Shown piece after piece: positions 1-8,765 of a stretch of 64,000 bases of DNA (positions within the stretch are counted from its first letter, which is position 1; each line of letters begins with the position of its first letter). This stretch comes from Streptomyces silvae (GTDB lineage Bacteria; Actinomycetota; Actinomycetes; Streptomycetales; Streptomycetaceae). Below the pieces are notes generated by a model. The model ran no database searches. It was not told the DNA's origin and saw nothing but the letters and a program-made list of their open reading frames with translations. The position numbers were made by a program, and so were the translations under genes. The stretch lies in assembly GCF_016745505.1 (NCBI RefSeq), contig NZ_JAERUC010000204.1, positions 1 to 64,000 of the forward strand, given 5' to 3'.

Positions 1-40
<40 letters not shown>

Positions 41-244
41 GTGCCCGTCTGACCTGGGGTTTCCCCCTGGCTGAACGCGCATGAGAACAATACCGCACTT
101 ACCCGGGTGCTCACGAACCCGATTTCCACGAGCGGATCTCACCCCCGCTCGGCGCCGTCCTTCCACATATGCGGCGGACCAGGGATACGAGGAGGGTGGT
201 CCCGCCGCTCCCGGTGACAGGCGCGCCTCGTCCGGTGCGGCCCA

Positions 245-273
245 TTGACCCGGCATTGCCGCGTACCTACTCT
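245..273 (+). promoter_or_regulatory. Sigma70-type promoter of the ThuA/sugar dehydrogenase gene
   Basis: TTGACC (245-250) and TACTCT (268-273) are separated by exactly 17 bases. They match the -35 and -10 consensus of the housekeeping sigma factor well for a Streptomyces promoter. The predicted transcription start is near 280, just before the palindrome at 288-301. This is inference from sequence only. Confidence 0.5.
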
Positions 274-287
274 GAACCACGCACATC

Positions 288-301
288 AGAAAGCGCTTTC
301 T
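288..301. promoter_or_regulatory. LacI-family-type operator palindrome
   Basis: AGAAAGCGCTTTCT is a perfect 14-base palindrome with the central CG typical of LacI/GalR-family operators. It sits just downstream of the predicted transcription start and 39 bases before the start codon of a secreted carbohydrate-associated protein. That is where a repressor would block transcription. No LacI-family gene is present in the window, so the regulator would be encoded elsewhere. Confidence 0.55.
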
Positions 302-339
302 ATCCCTGCCCGGCCCCCCACCGCACCGGGAGCGCCCTC

Positions 340-3300
340 ATGAGCAGCCGCCCGTTACGCAGGAGTCCCGCGCCCCACGCCGCTCCCCCGGCGTCGATCA
401 TCCTCATGGCTCTCGTAGCCTTTCTCGCGCTGATCACCGGCTCGGTCACGGCCGCCTCGTTCCCGAGCGGTCCGGCGGAGCCTTTCCGCGTGCTGGTGTA
501 CTCCGGAGGGACACAGGCCTCCCCGGACACGGTCCGCGCCGGGGTCGACGCGGTGAGGACGCTCGGGGCCCTCAACGGGTTCGGGGTCGAGGCGACGGAC
601 GATCCGACCGTCTTCGACGACGACCGCCTGGCCCGGTTCCACGCGATCGTCTTCAACGGCGCCGCACCTTCGCCCCAGGACCAGGACCAGGACCAGGACC
701 AGGAGGGTGGCCGGGAGGGTGGCGGCCTCGACGCGCAGGCTCGCGCCGCCCTGCGGACGTACATCCGGGCGGGCGGTGGCTGGGTCGGGCTGCACGGCGC
801 GGCCGCAGGTGCACACGACTGGGACTGGTACGAGGGCCTGGTCGGCGCCACCGTCGACCGGGCCACACCTTTGCAGGCCGGAAGGGTCGAGGTCCTCGAC
901 CACGCGCACCCCTCGACGGTGACCCTTCCCGACCTCTGGGAGCGTACGGAGGAGTGGTACAACTGGCGCACCGATCCGGCCGGCACCGTGCACACCCTGG
1001 CCGGGATCAGGGTGCGCGACGGTATCGCGGGCCTGGACGAGGGCGCGGACCATCCCTGGTCGTGGTGCCAGGACTACGACGGCGGACGTTCGTGGTTCAC
1101 CGCGGGCGGTGGCACTGCCCAGGACTTCCGGGACGGCGCCTTCCTGTCCCATCTGCTGGGTGGCATCGAGTGGGCGGCGGGGGCGAAACCGGGCGACTGC
1201 ACCGCGACCCGCGCCGGCGCCTTCCAGCGGACCCCGCTCGCGGCCAGTGGTCTGACCGATCCGGTCGACGTGGCGGTCGCCTCCGACCGCCGGGTGTTCG
1301 TCGCCCAGCGCACCGGCCAGCTCAAGGTGGTCGACCAGCGGACCATGAAGGTCTCCACGGCCCTCGACCTCGCGTACGCCCCAGGCGGGGCCGGCCGTAC
1401 GGACGGGTTGACCGGTCTCGCCCTGGATCCGGACTTCGCCGAGAACCACTGGCTCTACCTGCTGCGTTCCGAAAGCCGGCGTGCCGAGACACCGCGTTCC
1501 GAGACACCGCATGCCGAGACACCGCGTCCCGGGAGCCTGCCTTCCGACACGCCGCGTCCCGGGACCGCCGGGCACCTACTCGCGCTCTCCCGCTTCACGG
1601 CCGACGGCGACACGGTCGATCCCGCCTCGGAGAAGCGCCTGCTCACCCTTCCGGTCCGGCGGCCGGCGGCCGGCAGTGGCCCCCCGCCCTCAGGGTCGCT
1701 GGCGTTCGACCGCGCCGGGCGCCTGTACGTGGGAACGGGAGGCATCGGCGTACCGCCGGCCTCGGGTGCGCCGGACGACGCTCAGGGCTCGGCCCTGCGG
1801 ATCACACCCCAGGACGACGGCACCTACACCGTGCCGGCGGGCAATCTCCTCGATCCGGGCACGGCCGGTGCCCGTCCGGAGATCTACGCGACGGGCCTTC
1901 GGGCCCCCTACCGCTTCACCGTGGACCCGGCGAACGGCACGCTGCTGGCCGCGGGCACCGGCGCCGACGGGGCGGTGGAGTACGTCCGGATCACCGAGGC
2001 GGGGCGCGTCGGCCGCCCGTACTGCTCGGGGGGCACCTCCCGTGGAGCGGCGGGCTGCGCCCCGCGGGGCAACGGCGGCGGCATCACCGGCCAGGTCGCC
2101 GGGCCCCCGGTGAGCGGCCCGGTGTACGCCTACGACCCGGCGAACCTCTACCGCACCAAGTTCCCCGAGTACTTCGCCGGAAAGTGGCTGACGTACGACC
2201 CGGCCGGCGGGCGCTTCACCGCACTCTCCTTCCAGCGGACGGACCAGAGCTTCTCCGATCCGCGGTTCGCCCCAGCCAGGGCCGGTGAACTCCAGTCCGT
2301 CAAGGGCGTGTTCGGGGACTTGAAGTGGCAACGCCCGGCAGCCGCCGCCTTCGGCCCGGACGGCGCCCTGTACGTCGTCGACTCGGGTCCGGTCAGCGGT
2401 CCGGGCCTCGACGGCGGCACCGGGGGCGCCGGGCTCTTCCGGGTCGACCACGTGGGTGACGGCCGGCTGCCCGGTGCGGCCGTCACCGCCGACCGCGACA
2501 ACGGCCCCGCCCCGCTGACCGTGTCCTTCACCGGCGCGGGCTCCGGGCTTCCCCCCGGCGTCCCGGTCACCTACGCCTGGGACTTCGACGGTGACGGCGC
2601 CACCGATTCGACCGAGGCGAACCCCTCGTACACCTACCGCACCGCAGGGCGGTTCACGGCGCGTCTCACGGTGACCGGTCCCGCAGGTACGACGGCCATG
2701 GCCGGCCAGGAGATCACCGTCGGCAACACCCGGCCCCGGATCACGGTCCGCCGGCCTCAGGACGGCGGCTTCTTCCGGCCGGGCGAGGCCCTCGCCCTCA
2801 CGGTGGATGTGGCGGACACCGAGGACGGGAAGGACACCCGGATCGACTGCTCCCGGATCGTCGTACGCTCCCAGGCCGGCGTCGCCGGTGCGCTGCGCCC
2901 CCTGACCGGCTCACCCGGGTGCCGGGGCTCGATCGTCATGGCGGCCGGGGACGAAGCGTCGCGGTCCGGCTCCCAGCGGGTCACAGTGCAGTACACGGAC
3001 AAGGGAGCGCCGGGCGCCCCGGAGCTCATGGGCTCCACCTCCCTCATCCTGCGCCCGGCCTTCCAGGAGGCGGAGCTGTTCACGTCGACCGGGGGTGCCC
3101 ACGGCGGAGTCGTGACCGGCAGCCGTCCGGCGGCCTCGGGCGGCAGGGCGCTGACGGAGATCGAGGACGGGGACTGGATCGCTCTCGACCCGGTGAACCT
3201 GCGGGACATCCGGTCGGTGACGGTCGGTGCCACGCCCTGCGGGACCGGTGGAACGATCGAGTTCAGGGCCGGCTCCCCCGACGGTCGGCTCCTGGGCTCG

Positions 3301-3519
3301 CTGGCCGTCCCCGGCGCCCAGGACGCGGCGGCGGGACGTACGACGGCAGGACGCGCGGCAGCCGTGTCACCGACGGCCGCACTGAAGAGCCGTACCGGCG
3401 GCATGACGCTGTACGTGGTGTTCACCAGCCCCGCGTGGAGCAGCGAGAAACCGGATCTGTTCACGGTGGACTGGCTGCGCTTCGACGGGCCGGGCATCGG
3501 AAGGGCCGCCGCGCGCTGA
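340..3519 (+). CDS. Secreted ThuA domain / PQQ-type sugar dehydrogenase / PKD domain protein
   Basis: This is a 1059-residue exported protein. The start at 340 is chosen because it follows GGGAG at good spacing and opens a signal peptide (basic residues, then a hydrophobic stretch around residues 20-40). Upstream in-frame codons show no such signal. Domains in order are a ThuA-like glutamine-amidotransferase fold (about 45-280, with GLHGAAAG), a soluble glucose-dehydrogenase beta-propeller (about 300-680), a PKD domain (about 720-800, with YAWDFDGDG) and a C-terminal carbohydrate-binding-like beta domain beginning FQEAELF. Such modular proteins act on sugars or polysaccharides outside the cell, but the substrate cannot be deduced. 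Low-complexity inserts occur at a DQ repeat and a SETP/AETP repeat. It is convergent with the following gene at 19 bases. Confidence 0.85.
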   Translation: MSSRPLRRSPAPHAAPPASIILMALVAFLALITGSVTAASFPSGPAEPFRVLVYSGGTQASPDTVRAGVDAVRTLGALNGFGVEATDDPTVFDDDRLARFHAIVFNGAAPSPQDQDQDQDQEGGREGGGLDAQARAALRTYIRAGGGWVGLHGAAAGAHDWDWYEGLVGATVDRATPLQAGRVEVLDHAHPSTVTLPDLWERTEEWYNWRTDPAGTVHTLAGIRVRDGIAGLDEGADHPWSWCQDYDGGRSWFTAGGGTAQDFRDGAFLSHLLGGIEWAAGAKPGDCTATRAGAFQRTPLAASGLTDPVDVAVASDRRVFVAQRTGQLKVVDQRTMKVSTALDLAYAPGGAGRTDGLTGLALDPDFAENHWLYLLRSESRRAETPRSETPHAETPRPGSLPSDTPRPGTAGHLLALSRFTADGDTVDPASEKRLLTLPVRRPAAGSGPPPSGSLAFDRAGRLYVGTGGIGVPPASGAPDDAQGSALRITPQDDGTYTVPAGNLLDPGTAGARPEIYATGLRAPYRFTVDPANGTLLAAGTGADGAVEYVRITEAGRVGRPYCSGGTSRGAAGCAPRGNGGGITGQVAGPPVSGPVYAYDPANLYRTKFPEYFAGKWLTYDPAGGRFTALSFQRTDQSFSDPRFAPARAGELQSVKGVFGDLKWQRPAAAAFGPDGALYVVDSGPVSGPGLDGGTGGAGLFRVDHVGDGRLPGAAVTADRDNGPAPLTVSFTGAGSGLPPGVPVTYAWDFDGDGATDSTEANPSYTYRTAGRFTARLTVTGPAGTTAMAGQEITVGNTRPRITVRRPQDGGFFRPGEALALTVDVADTEDGKDTRIDCSRIVVRSQAGVAGALRPLTGSPGCRGSIVMAAGDEASRSGSQRVTVQYTDKGAPGAPELMGSTSLILRPAFQEAELFTSTGGAHGGVVTGSRPAASGGRALTEIEDGDWIALDPVNLRDIRSVTVGATPCGTGGTIEFRAGSPDGRLLGSLAVPGAQDAAAGRTTAGRAAAVSPTAALKSRTGGMTLYVVFTSPAWSSEKPDLFTVDWLRFDGPGIGRAAAR
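674..702 (+). repeat. Hexanucleotide tandem repeat inside the ThuA domain gene
   Basis: About five copies of CCAGGA run head to tail and encode an alternating Asp-Gln tract in a loop of the ThuA domain. The six-base period keeps the reading frame, so copy number can vary without breaking the protein. Confidence 0.8.
1466..1555 (+). repeat. 15-bp tandem repeat inside the sugar dehydrogenase domain
   Basis: Six imperfect 15-base units are present, the clearest being GTGCCGAGACACCGC, GTTCCGAGACACCGC and ATGCCGAGACACCGC. They encode a Ser/Ala-Glu-Thr-Pro-Arg/His repeat inserted in a propeller loop. The period preserves frame and suggests a length-variable surface loop. Confidence 0.75.
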
Positions 3520-3538
3520 CCTGGCCGCCCCATGGCAC

Positions 3539-4486
3539 TCAGTGGGACGCGAGGAAGGCCCGGTACCAGGCGAGGGTGGCGTCCAGGGTGTCGGAGAGCG
3601 GGGTGGGCGACAGCCCGTAGGCCTTCTCGATGGCGGAGGAGTCGACGGTCTGACCTTCGGTGTGCTGGTAGAACATCTCGGCGTACGCCGCCATGAACAC
3701 CTCGTCGAAGGGTCCGAACGGGCGCGGCTCGGGGACGACCGTGAGGTCCAGGGGGCGGCCGACGCGTTCCTCGATCATCGCGAGGATCCGGCGTGTGGTG
3801 AGTGCGGGCGCCGTGGGGAGGTGCCAGACGCGGCCGTCGCCGTCCGGGTGCTCGCCGAGGGTGGCCAGCCCGGCCGCGACATCGCCGATGTACGTGTAGC
3901 TGTGCGGCAGATCGATGTCACCGAGGGCCGGGACCTGGCCTCCGGTGAGCGCGGCAGGGAAGACGGCGCCGCCCAGCGTGGAGTTGAGCACCCCGGGCCC
4001 GACGAAGTCGGCGGAGCGGCCCAGGACCACCCGGACCCGACCGTCCGCGTGCGCGGCGAGGTAGCGGGCGTCCAGCTCCGCGCGCATCACACCCTTGCTG
4101 CTGGTCGCGTTCCACGGGGTGTCCTCGGTCATCACGGCGCCGTGCGTCTCTCCGTACGGGTAGAGCGTGTCGAGGACGACCAGACGTGCGCCCGTCGCCC
4201 GGACCGCCGTGAGGACGGCCTCCTGGATGCGGGGCATCACCTCGACCTGCAGGTGATAGCCGACGTTGACGCAGTGGTAGACGACGGCCGCTCCCTCGAC
4301 GGCCTCGCGTGCGCCTTCGGGGGTGGACACGTCCGCCGCGAACCGGTCGACGCCCTCGATCCGGGGCCCCTGGCCCTTCCTGTCGACGAGGCGGACCCGG
4401 TGGCCGCGGGCGGCGAGCTCCCCGGCCAGCGTGGTACCGGCCGGTCCGGCGCCGAGGACGGTGTGGAGAGCGGGTGCGGTGGTCAT
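3539..4486 (-). CDS. NAD-dependent epimerase/dehydratase family protein
   Basis: The 315-residue protein starts MTTAPALH, 10 bases after AAGGGG. An upstream ATG-like extension is ignored because it lacks a ribosome site. An N-terminal Rossmann motif (GAGPAG, residues 7-12) is followed by an acidic residue in VRLVDRKG, as in the extended short-chain dehydrogenase superfamily. LDTLYPYGETHG supplies the tyrosine region typical of sugar-epimerase-like enzymes. The substrate is not predictable. It lies convergent to the ThuA gene and next to, but not coupled with, the aldo/keto reductase. Confidence 0.8.
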   Translation of the reverse strand: MTTAPALHTVLGAGPAGTTLAGELAARGHRVRLVDRKGQGPRIEGVDRFAADVSTPEGAREAVEGAAVVYHCVNVGYHLQVEVMPRIQEAVLTAVRATGARLVVLDTLYPYGETHGAVMTEDTPWNATSSKGVMRAELDARYLAAHADGRVRVVLGRSADFVGPGVLNSTLGGAVFPAALTGGQVPALGDIDLPHSYTYIGDVAAGLATLGEHPDGDGRVWHLPTAPALTTRRILAMIEERVGRPLDLTVVPEPRPFGPFDEVFMAAYAEMFYQHTEGQTVDSSAIEKAYGLSPTPLSDTLDATLAWYRAFLASH

Positions 4487-4591
4487 GGCGTACCCCTTCG
4501 ACTCATCGATAATTACGCACAATCACTTCTGTTAGAGACAGTAACTCTCGCGATGAGTCATAGCAACAGCGTCCCGCCGGCCTCCCCGGCC

Positions 4592-5638
4592 TCACTCCGG
4601 CACACGGCGGCGGCGCTTCGGGTCGGCCAGCACCGCGGCGCCGTAACCCGCGTCATCCGGGTTGAGGTCGGCGCCCGGCGCCACGAGGCGGTCGATGCGG
4701 TCCAGCACGGCGGGCTCCAGCACGACGTCCGCGGCGCTCAGCTGCCCCCGCAGATGGTCGGCGGTGCGCGGCCCGATGATCGCCGCGGAGACCGCGGGGT
4801 GCGTGGTGACGAACGCCAGCGCCAACTGGATCAGCGTCAGGCCCGCCTCGTCGGCGAGGGCGGCGAGTTCGGTGGCGGCGTCGAGCTTGGCCTGGTTGCC
4901 CGGTACGCCCAGGTCGTAGTGGGCGGCGGTGGCGCGGAAGGGCATCGTCCGCGTACGGCGACTGGAGAGGCCGGCCGCGTCACGGCGCCAGCGGCCGGAC
5001 AGCCAGCCTCCGGCGAGCGGACTCCAGGCGAGCACCCCCATCCGGTACGCCTCACAGGTGGGCAGCACATCGGCCTCCACCCCCCGGGCCAGGAGGGAGT
5101 AGGGCGGCTGTTCGCAGACGAAGCGCTCCCGCTGCCGCCGCTCGGCGGTCCACTGCGCCCGCACGATCGACGAAGGGGTGAACGTGGAGGATCCCGCGTA
5201 GCGGATCTTGCCGGAGCGGACGAGGTCGGAGAGCGCACCCAGCGTCTCGTCGAAGTCGGTGGCGGCATCGGGGCGGTGCACCTGGTACAGGTCGATGTGA
5301 TCCGTACCCAGCCGGCGCAGGCTCTCCTCGCAGGCCCGGACGATCCAGCGCCGGGAGGCACCCCGCTGGTTGAGGCCGGGGCCCATCGGGCTCGACACCT
5401 TGGTCGCCAGGACGACGTCGTCCCGCCGTCCGGCGATCGCCTTGCCGACGATGATCTCGGACTCGCCGCCCGAGTACACGTCGGCGGTGTCGATGATGTT
5501 GACGCCCGCGTCCAGCGCGGTGCGGATGATGCCGACCGAGTCCTCGTGGTCCGGGTTTCCCCACCCCCCGAACATCATCGAGCCCAGGCACAGCGAGCTG
5601 ACGTGGACTCCCGTACTGCCGAGCGTGCGGTACTGCAT
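4592..5638 (-). CDS. Aldo/keto reductase
   Basis: The 348-residue protein has the complete aldo/keto reductase tetrad: Asp50 and Tyr55 in the DTADVYSGG segment, Lys80 in VLATKVSSPMG, and His121 in DLYQVHRPD. Its length fits the Kv-beta/YghZ-like NADPH-dependent (AKR) group, which reduces aldehydes or ketones in the cytosol. AGGAGG precedes the ATG. It is divergent from a TetR gene at 5797. The shared 158-base region carries two matching operator-like sites, so the TetR protein probably represses both genes until a reactive carbonyl or drug appears. The inducer is unknown. Confidence 0.88.
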   Translation of the reverse strand: MQYRTLGSTGVHVSSLCLGSMMFGGWGNPDHEDSVGIIRTALDAGVNIIDTADVYSGGESEIIVGKAIAGRRDDVVLATKVSSPMGPGLNQRGASRRWIVRACEESLRRLGTDHIDLYQVHRPDAATDFDETLGALSDLVRSGKIRYAGSSTFTPSSIVRAQWTAERRQRERFVCEQPPYSLLARGVEADVLPTCEAYRMGVLAWSPLAGGWLSGRWRRDAAGLSSRRTRTMPFRATAAHYDLGVPGNQAKLDAATELAALADEAGLTLIQLALAFVTTHPAVSAAIIGPRTADHLRGQLSAADVVLEPAVLDRIDRLVAPGADLNPDDAGYGAAVLADPKRRRRVPE

Positions 5639-5703
5639 GAGCGGGACCTCCTGGGTCGGGACGGCGCGGCGGAACGGCCGACGGCGAGCTGCTACCGTCC
5701 GGG

Positions 5704-5754
5704 TAAACGGAGTCGGCTCCGGTTGTCCGCCACGCTAAGCGGAGCCGACTCCGG
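5704..5754. promoter_or_regulatory. Two TetR-type operator repeats between AKR and TetR
   Basis: Two near-identical elements, TAAACGGAGTCGGCTCCGG (5704-5722) and TAAGCGGAGCCGACTCCGG (5736-5754), repeat with a 32-base period, three helical turns. Each contains an interrupted palindrome CGGAG...CTCCG. The cores are exact reverse complements of each other. The position between two divergent genes, one encoding a TetR protein, makes them the likely autoregulatory operators. Confidence 0.75.
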
Positions 5755-5796
5755 ATCGCAAGCCCGCACGGAAGACGAGTCGAGAGGAAGAGCCGC

Positions 5797-6387
5797 ATGC
5801 CTGATCCGTCCGGCCGCCCGGTCCGGGCCGACGCCCGCGCCAATGAGGACAAACTGCTCGCCGCGGCCGCCCTGGCCTTCACACGGGACGGCGCCGGCGC
5901 GACCCTCAAGCAGATCGCGAAGGACGCAGGCGTCGGGATCGCCACCCTGTACCGGCGCTTCCCGACCCGCGAACAGCTCGTCGACGCCACCTACCGCTAC
6001 GAGACGGCCCGCCTCTCCGCCAGGACGTCGGCCCTCCTCGGCGAACTGCCCGCCGACCGGGCCCTGCGCGCGTGGATGTCCCAGGTGCTGGACTACATCG
6101 CCACCAAGCACGGCATGGCCGACACGCTCAAGACGCTCCTGCAGGACGACGAGCGGCTCGGCTCGCAGACGCGCGAGCAACTGACCGGCGCGATCGAGGA
6201 GTTCCGCGTCGCCGGGATCGGCCAGGGGGTGATCCGGCCGGACGTGCCGTCGGCGGACATCCTCATGAGCCTCGCGGGCGTCACGCTGGTGGCCGGGGCC
6301 GCTCCTCAGCGCGCACAGGCCGAGCGGCTGCTCGACCTGCTGATGGACGGCCTCACCCGCCCCCACGGGTGGCGCGGGCCTTGTTAG
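5797..6387 (+). CDS. TetR-family regulator, likely controls the divergent aldo/keto reductase
   Basis: This 196-residue protein has a classical N-terminal helix-turn-helix (about residues 17-60, with LKQIAKDAGVGIATLYRRFPTREQLV). A helical ligand-binding C-terminal domain follows, ending in RLLDLLMDGL. GAGGAA precedes the ATG. Its nearest partner is the divergent aldo/keto reductase, with paired operators in the gap. The ligand is unknown. The following TetR gene belongs to a different subfamily and starts about 100 bases downstream. Confidence 0.9.
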   Translation: MPDPSGRPVRADARANEDKLLAAAALAFTRDGAGATLKQIAKDAGVGIATLYRRFPTREQLVDATYRYETARLSARTSALLGELPADRALRAWMSQVLDYIATKHGMADTLKTLLQDDERLGSQTREQLTGAIEEFRVAGIGQGVIRPDVPSADILMSLAGVTLVAGAAPQRAQAERLLDLLMDGLTRPHGWRGPC

Positions 6388-6488
6388 GCTCCGTAACGGA
6401 AGTGAGCGCGTCTAGCGGCAGTCGCCGAGCGGACCCCGCCCGTCGGACAGAACGAACAGAACGAGCCCAGCGAGAGGTGGAGTCCGCG

Positions 6489-7202
6489 ATGGCCGCAGGC
6501 CAGGAAGGTCCCCGTGCCAGGTATCGGGAGCAGACCCGGTCCGAGATCAAGGACACGGCCCTGCGGCAGCTGGCCGAATCGGGAGCCGGAGCCCTCGCGC
6601 TGACCCGTGTCGCCAAGGAGATGGGCCTCTCGGGCCCGGCGCTCTACCGGTACTTCGCCGGCCGCGACGATCTGCTGAGCGCCCTGATCAGGGATGCCTA
6701 CGACGACGCGGCCGCGGCGGTCGCCGATGCGGCGGCCGGGGCGGAGGAGGCGGGGCAGAACCCACGCGCCCGGCTGCACGCGCTGGGTGGCGCCTACCGC
6801 ACCTGGGCGGCGGCGGAGCCGCACCGCTATCTGCTGATCCAGGGCGCCCCCGTGCCGGGCTATGTCGCCCCCGACGACACCCGGGACCGCGCCCGGGCGG
6901 TGCTCGGCCCGTTCCTGCCGCTGTTCACTGACGGATCACCGGGAGCGAGCGTGTCCGCGCTGGTGACCGAGATGGAGGCCTGGCTCGCGGCGGACGCGGG
7001 GGTCGCCGAATGGGTCGCCCGGTACGTCTCGGACACGCGTCGCTCGGCGTACGGACTGGCGGGCGCCGTGCTCGTATGGGCGCAGCTGCACGGCTCCGTC
7101 GGGCTCGAGACCGCAGGACAGTTCACCAGGATGGGACACCGGGGCGACACCCTGCTCGCCGCTCAACTGGACCTGCTCGCCGACGCGTTCACGCTGGACT
7201 GA
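6489..7202 (+). CDS. TetR/AcrR-family regulator with WHG-type C-terminal domain
   Basis: This 237-residue protein has a helix-turn-helix at about residues 17-62 (LTRVAKEMGLSGPALYRYFAGRDDLL). The C-terminal domain contains a YRTWAAAEPHRYLLIQG segment, typical of TetR proteins with the WHG-type domain. I chose the ATG at 6489 because GGTGGAG lies six bases upstream; an in-frame GTG at 6477 would add four residues. The target is unknown. It is 15 bases from the convergent GAF gene. Confidence 0.87.
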   Translation: MAAGQEGPRARYREQTRSEIKDTALRQLAESGAGALALTRVAKEMGLSGPALYRYFAGRDDLLSALIRDAYDDAAAAVADAAAGAEEAGQNPRARLHALGGAYRTWAAAEPHRYLLIQGAPVPGYVAPDDTRDRARAVLGPFLPLFTDGSPGASVSALVTEMEAWLAADAGVAEWVARYVSDTRRSAYGLAGAVLVWAQLHGSVGLETAGQFTRMGHRGDTLLAAQLDLLADAFTLD

Positions 7203-7217
7203 ACACCCGCCCCGAGG

Positions 7218-7793
7218 TCAGCGGTGCCCGCCCTCCCGGCACTCGATCTGTACGACGAACTCCCGGGCCAGCAGCTTGATCGTGTCGAGTCCGGCCCGGC
7301 CCCAGGCACGCGGCACGGTGTCCACGGCGCAGACGGTGCCGAGCGCGACGCCCGTACGGTCGATGAGCGGGGCTCCCAGGTAGGAGCGGATGCCCATGTC
7401 GTCGACCACCGGGTTACCGGCGAACCGCGGGTAGTCGCAGACGTCCTCCAGCACCAGGGCCTTGCGCCGTACGAGGACGTGCGGGCAGTAGCCGTGGTCC
7501 CGGGCCAGATGACGGCCGCCCCGGCCCGCCGCGGCCGCGCCGAGGGCGGATCCGCCCCGGATGCCCGCCGGGGTGTGCAGCCCCGCGAAGAACTGCCGGT
7601 TCTCGTCGATGAAGTTGACTATCGAGAACGGCGTCGCGGTCACTTCGGCCACCCGGTCGGCGAAGGCGTCGAAGCTGTCGAACGACGCGTCGGGCCGCTC
7701 CCCCAGGCCGAGCCTCCGCAGCCGTGCGGTCCGGCGGGAGCCGTCCCGGTCGACGGGGGTGAGCAGCGGCCGTCCCGTCCCGTACGGGATCAT
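7218..7793 (-). CDS. GAF-domain protein, last gene of the conservon operon
   Basis: This 191-residue protein is essentially a single GAF domain. It contains ATPFSIVNFIDENRQFFAG, then DHGYCPHVLVRRKALVLEDV and a SYLGAPLIDRTGVALGTVC strand-loop-strand. GAF domains bind small ligands or cyclic nucleotides, or act as redox and light sensors. The ligand cannot be told, although Cys in the HGYCPHV segment could be redox-relevant. Its ATG overlaps the GTPase stop codon (ATGA), so it is translationally coupled to the conservon and may provide its sensory input. Confidence 0.85.
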   Translation of the reverse strand: MIPYGTGRPLLTPVDRDGSRRTARLRRLGLGERPDASFDSFDAFADRVAEVTATPFSIVNFIDENRQFFAGLHTPAGIRGGSALGAAAAGRGGRHLARDHGYCPHVLVRRKALVLEDVCDYPRFAGNPVVDDMGIRSYLGAPLIDRTGVALGTVCAVDTVPRAWGRAGLDTIKLLAREFVVQIECREGGHR

Positions 7794-8410
7794 GGATGGG
7801 CTCCGAAACCCGAGAGCGGCGCCGGTGCCGTGGCGTTGATGAGGTGCTGGACGAGAGTGACCAGTGCCCCGGTGCCCGAGCTGGCGATCCTCGCGTCGCA
7901 GAGGACGACCGGGACCTCGGGCCCCAGGTCGAGGGCCGCCCGTACCTCTTCCGGTTCGTAGCGGTAGGCACCGTCGAACTCGTTGACCGCCACGACGAAT
8001 CCGATGCCACGGCGCTCGAAGAAGTCGACGGCCGCGAAGCATTCGGCCAGCCGGCGGGTGTCGGCCAGCACGACCGCCCCGAGGGCGCCCTTGGACAGCT
8101 CGTCCCACATGAACCAGAAGCGCTCCTGGCCGGGGGTGCCGAAGAGGTAGAGCACATGCTGCTCGGACAGTGTGATCCGGCCGAAGTCCATGGCCACAGT
8201 GGTGGCCGACTTGGACTCGATGCCTTCGAGGCTGTCGGTCGCCGCGCTGACCTGCGTCAGGAGCTCCTCGGTACTCAGCGGTGCGATCTCGCTGACGGCG
8301 CCCACGAACGTCGTCTTTCCGACGCCGAAACCGCCCGCGACCAGGACCTTGAGGGCCACGGGAAAGTATTCGGAGCTTCCGGAGCTGTCAGAGCTGTCGT
8401 CGTAGACCAT
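7790..8410 (-). CDS. cvnD: Conservon GTPase CvnD
   Basis: This 206-residue Ras-like GTPase has G1 GGFGVGKTT (residues 26-34), G3 FGTPGQERFWFMWDEL and a G4-like NEFD replacing NKxD. These are the characteristics of the CvnD proteins of Streptomyces conservons. The start at MVYDDSSDS is preferred over an upstream codon because it lies within the usual overlap with cvnC. It is the output GTPase of a membrane heterocomplex proposed to resemble eukaryotic G-protein-coupled signalling, with CvnA as sensor. Confidence 0.9.
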   Translation of the reverse strand: MVYDDSSDSSGSSEYFPVALKVLVAGGFGVGKTTFVGAVSEIAPLSTEELLTQVSAATDSLEGIESKSATTVAMDFGRITLSEQHVLYLFGTPGQERFWFMWDELSKGALGAVVLADTRRLAECFAAVDFFERRGIGFVVAVNEFDGAYRYEPEEVRAALDLGPEVPVVLCDARIASSGTGALVTLVQHLINATAPAPLSGFGAHP

Positions 8411-8765
8411 CGAGCACTGCCTCCAGCAGAGATCGGTCGGTTGGCATGTCATGGAACGCGGGGGCGTGCGCGGTGACCGCCCCGCAGTCGACCAGGTCGG
8501 ACAGGAGGACCTTGGTGATGACGGCGGGCAGTCGGAGATGGGCGGCGATCTCCGCCACGGACGTGGGTCCGCCGCAGAGCTCCAGGGCCACGGTGTGTTC
8601 CGGGCCGAGGTGGACCTGGGGCTCGCTCCCCGTGGCCATCACCAGGGAGAGCAGGTCGAGCACGGTGGTCGGCCTCGTCCGGCCGTTGCTCACGGTGTAC
8701 GGGCGGATGAGCCGGCCTGCCGCGTCGTCGAGCAACGGCCCGTCCTGCGGGGCCGGCATCCTCAC
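8388..8765 (-). CDS. cvnC: Conservon DUF742 protein CvnC
   Basis: This 125-residue DUF742 protein contains RLIRPYTVSNGRTRP near the N-terminus and a winged-helix-like C-terminal half (TSVAEIAAHLRLPAVITKVLLSDLVDCG). The GTG start overlaps the cvnB stop as GTGA, and the 3' end overlaps cvnD by 23 bases. DUF742 proteins always accompany the roadblock and GTPase partners and are thought to be regulatory adaptors of the GTPase. An ATG two codons later is an alternative start. Confidence 0.9.
   Translation of the reverse strand: MRMPAPQDGPLLDDAAGRLIRPYTVSNGRTRPTTVLDLLSLVMATGSEPQVHLGPEHTVALELCGGPTSVAEIAAHLRLPAVITKVLLSDLVDCGAVTAHAPAFHDMPTDRSLLEAVLDGLRRQL

Noticed and set aside
3542-6184. Long plus-strand open frame opposite the epimerase and aldo/keto reductase
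   Set aside because: Both minus-strand genes have full catalytic motifs and ribosome sites; the plus frame encodes only low-complexity sequence.
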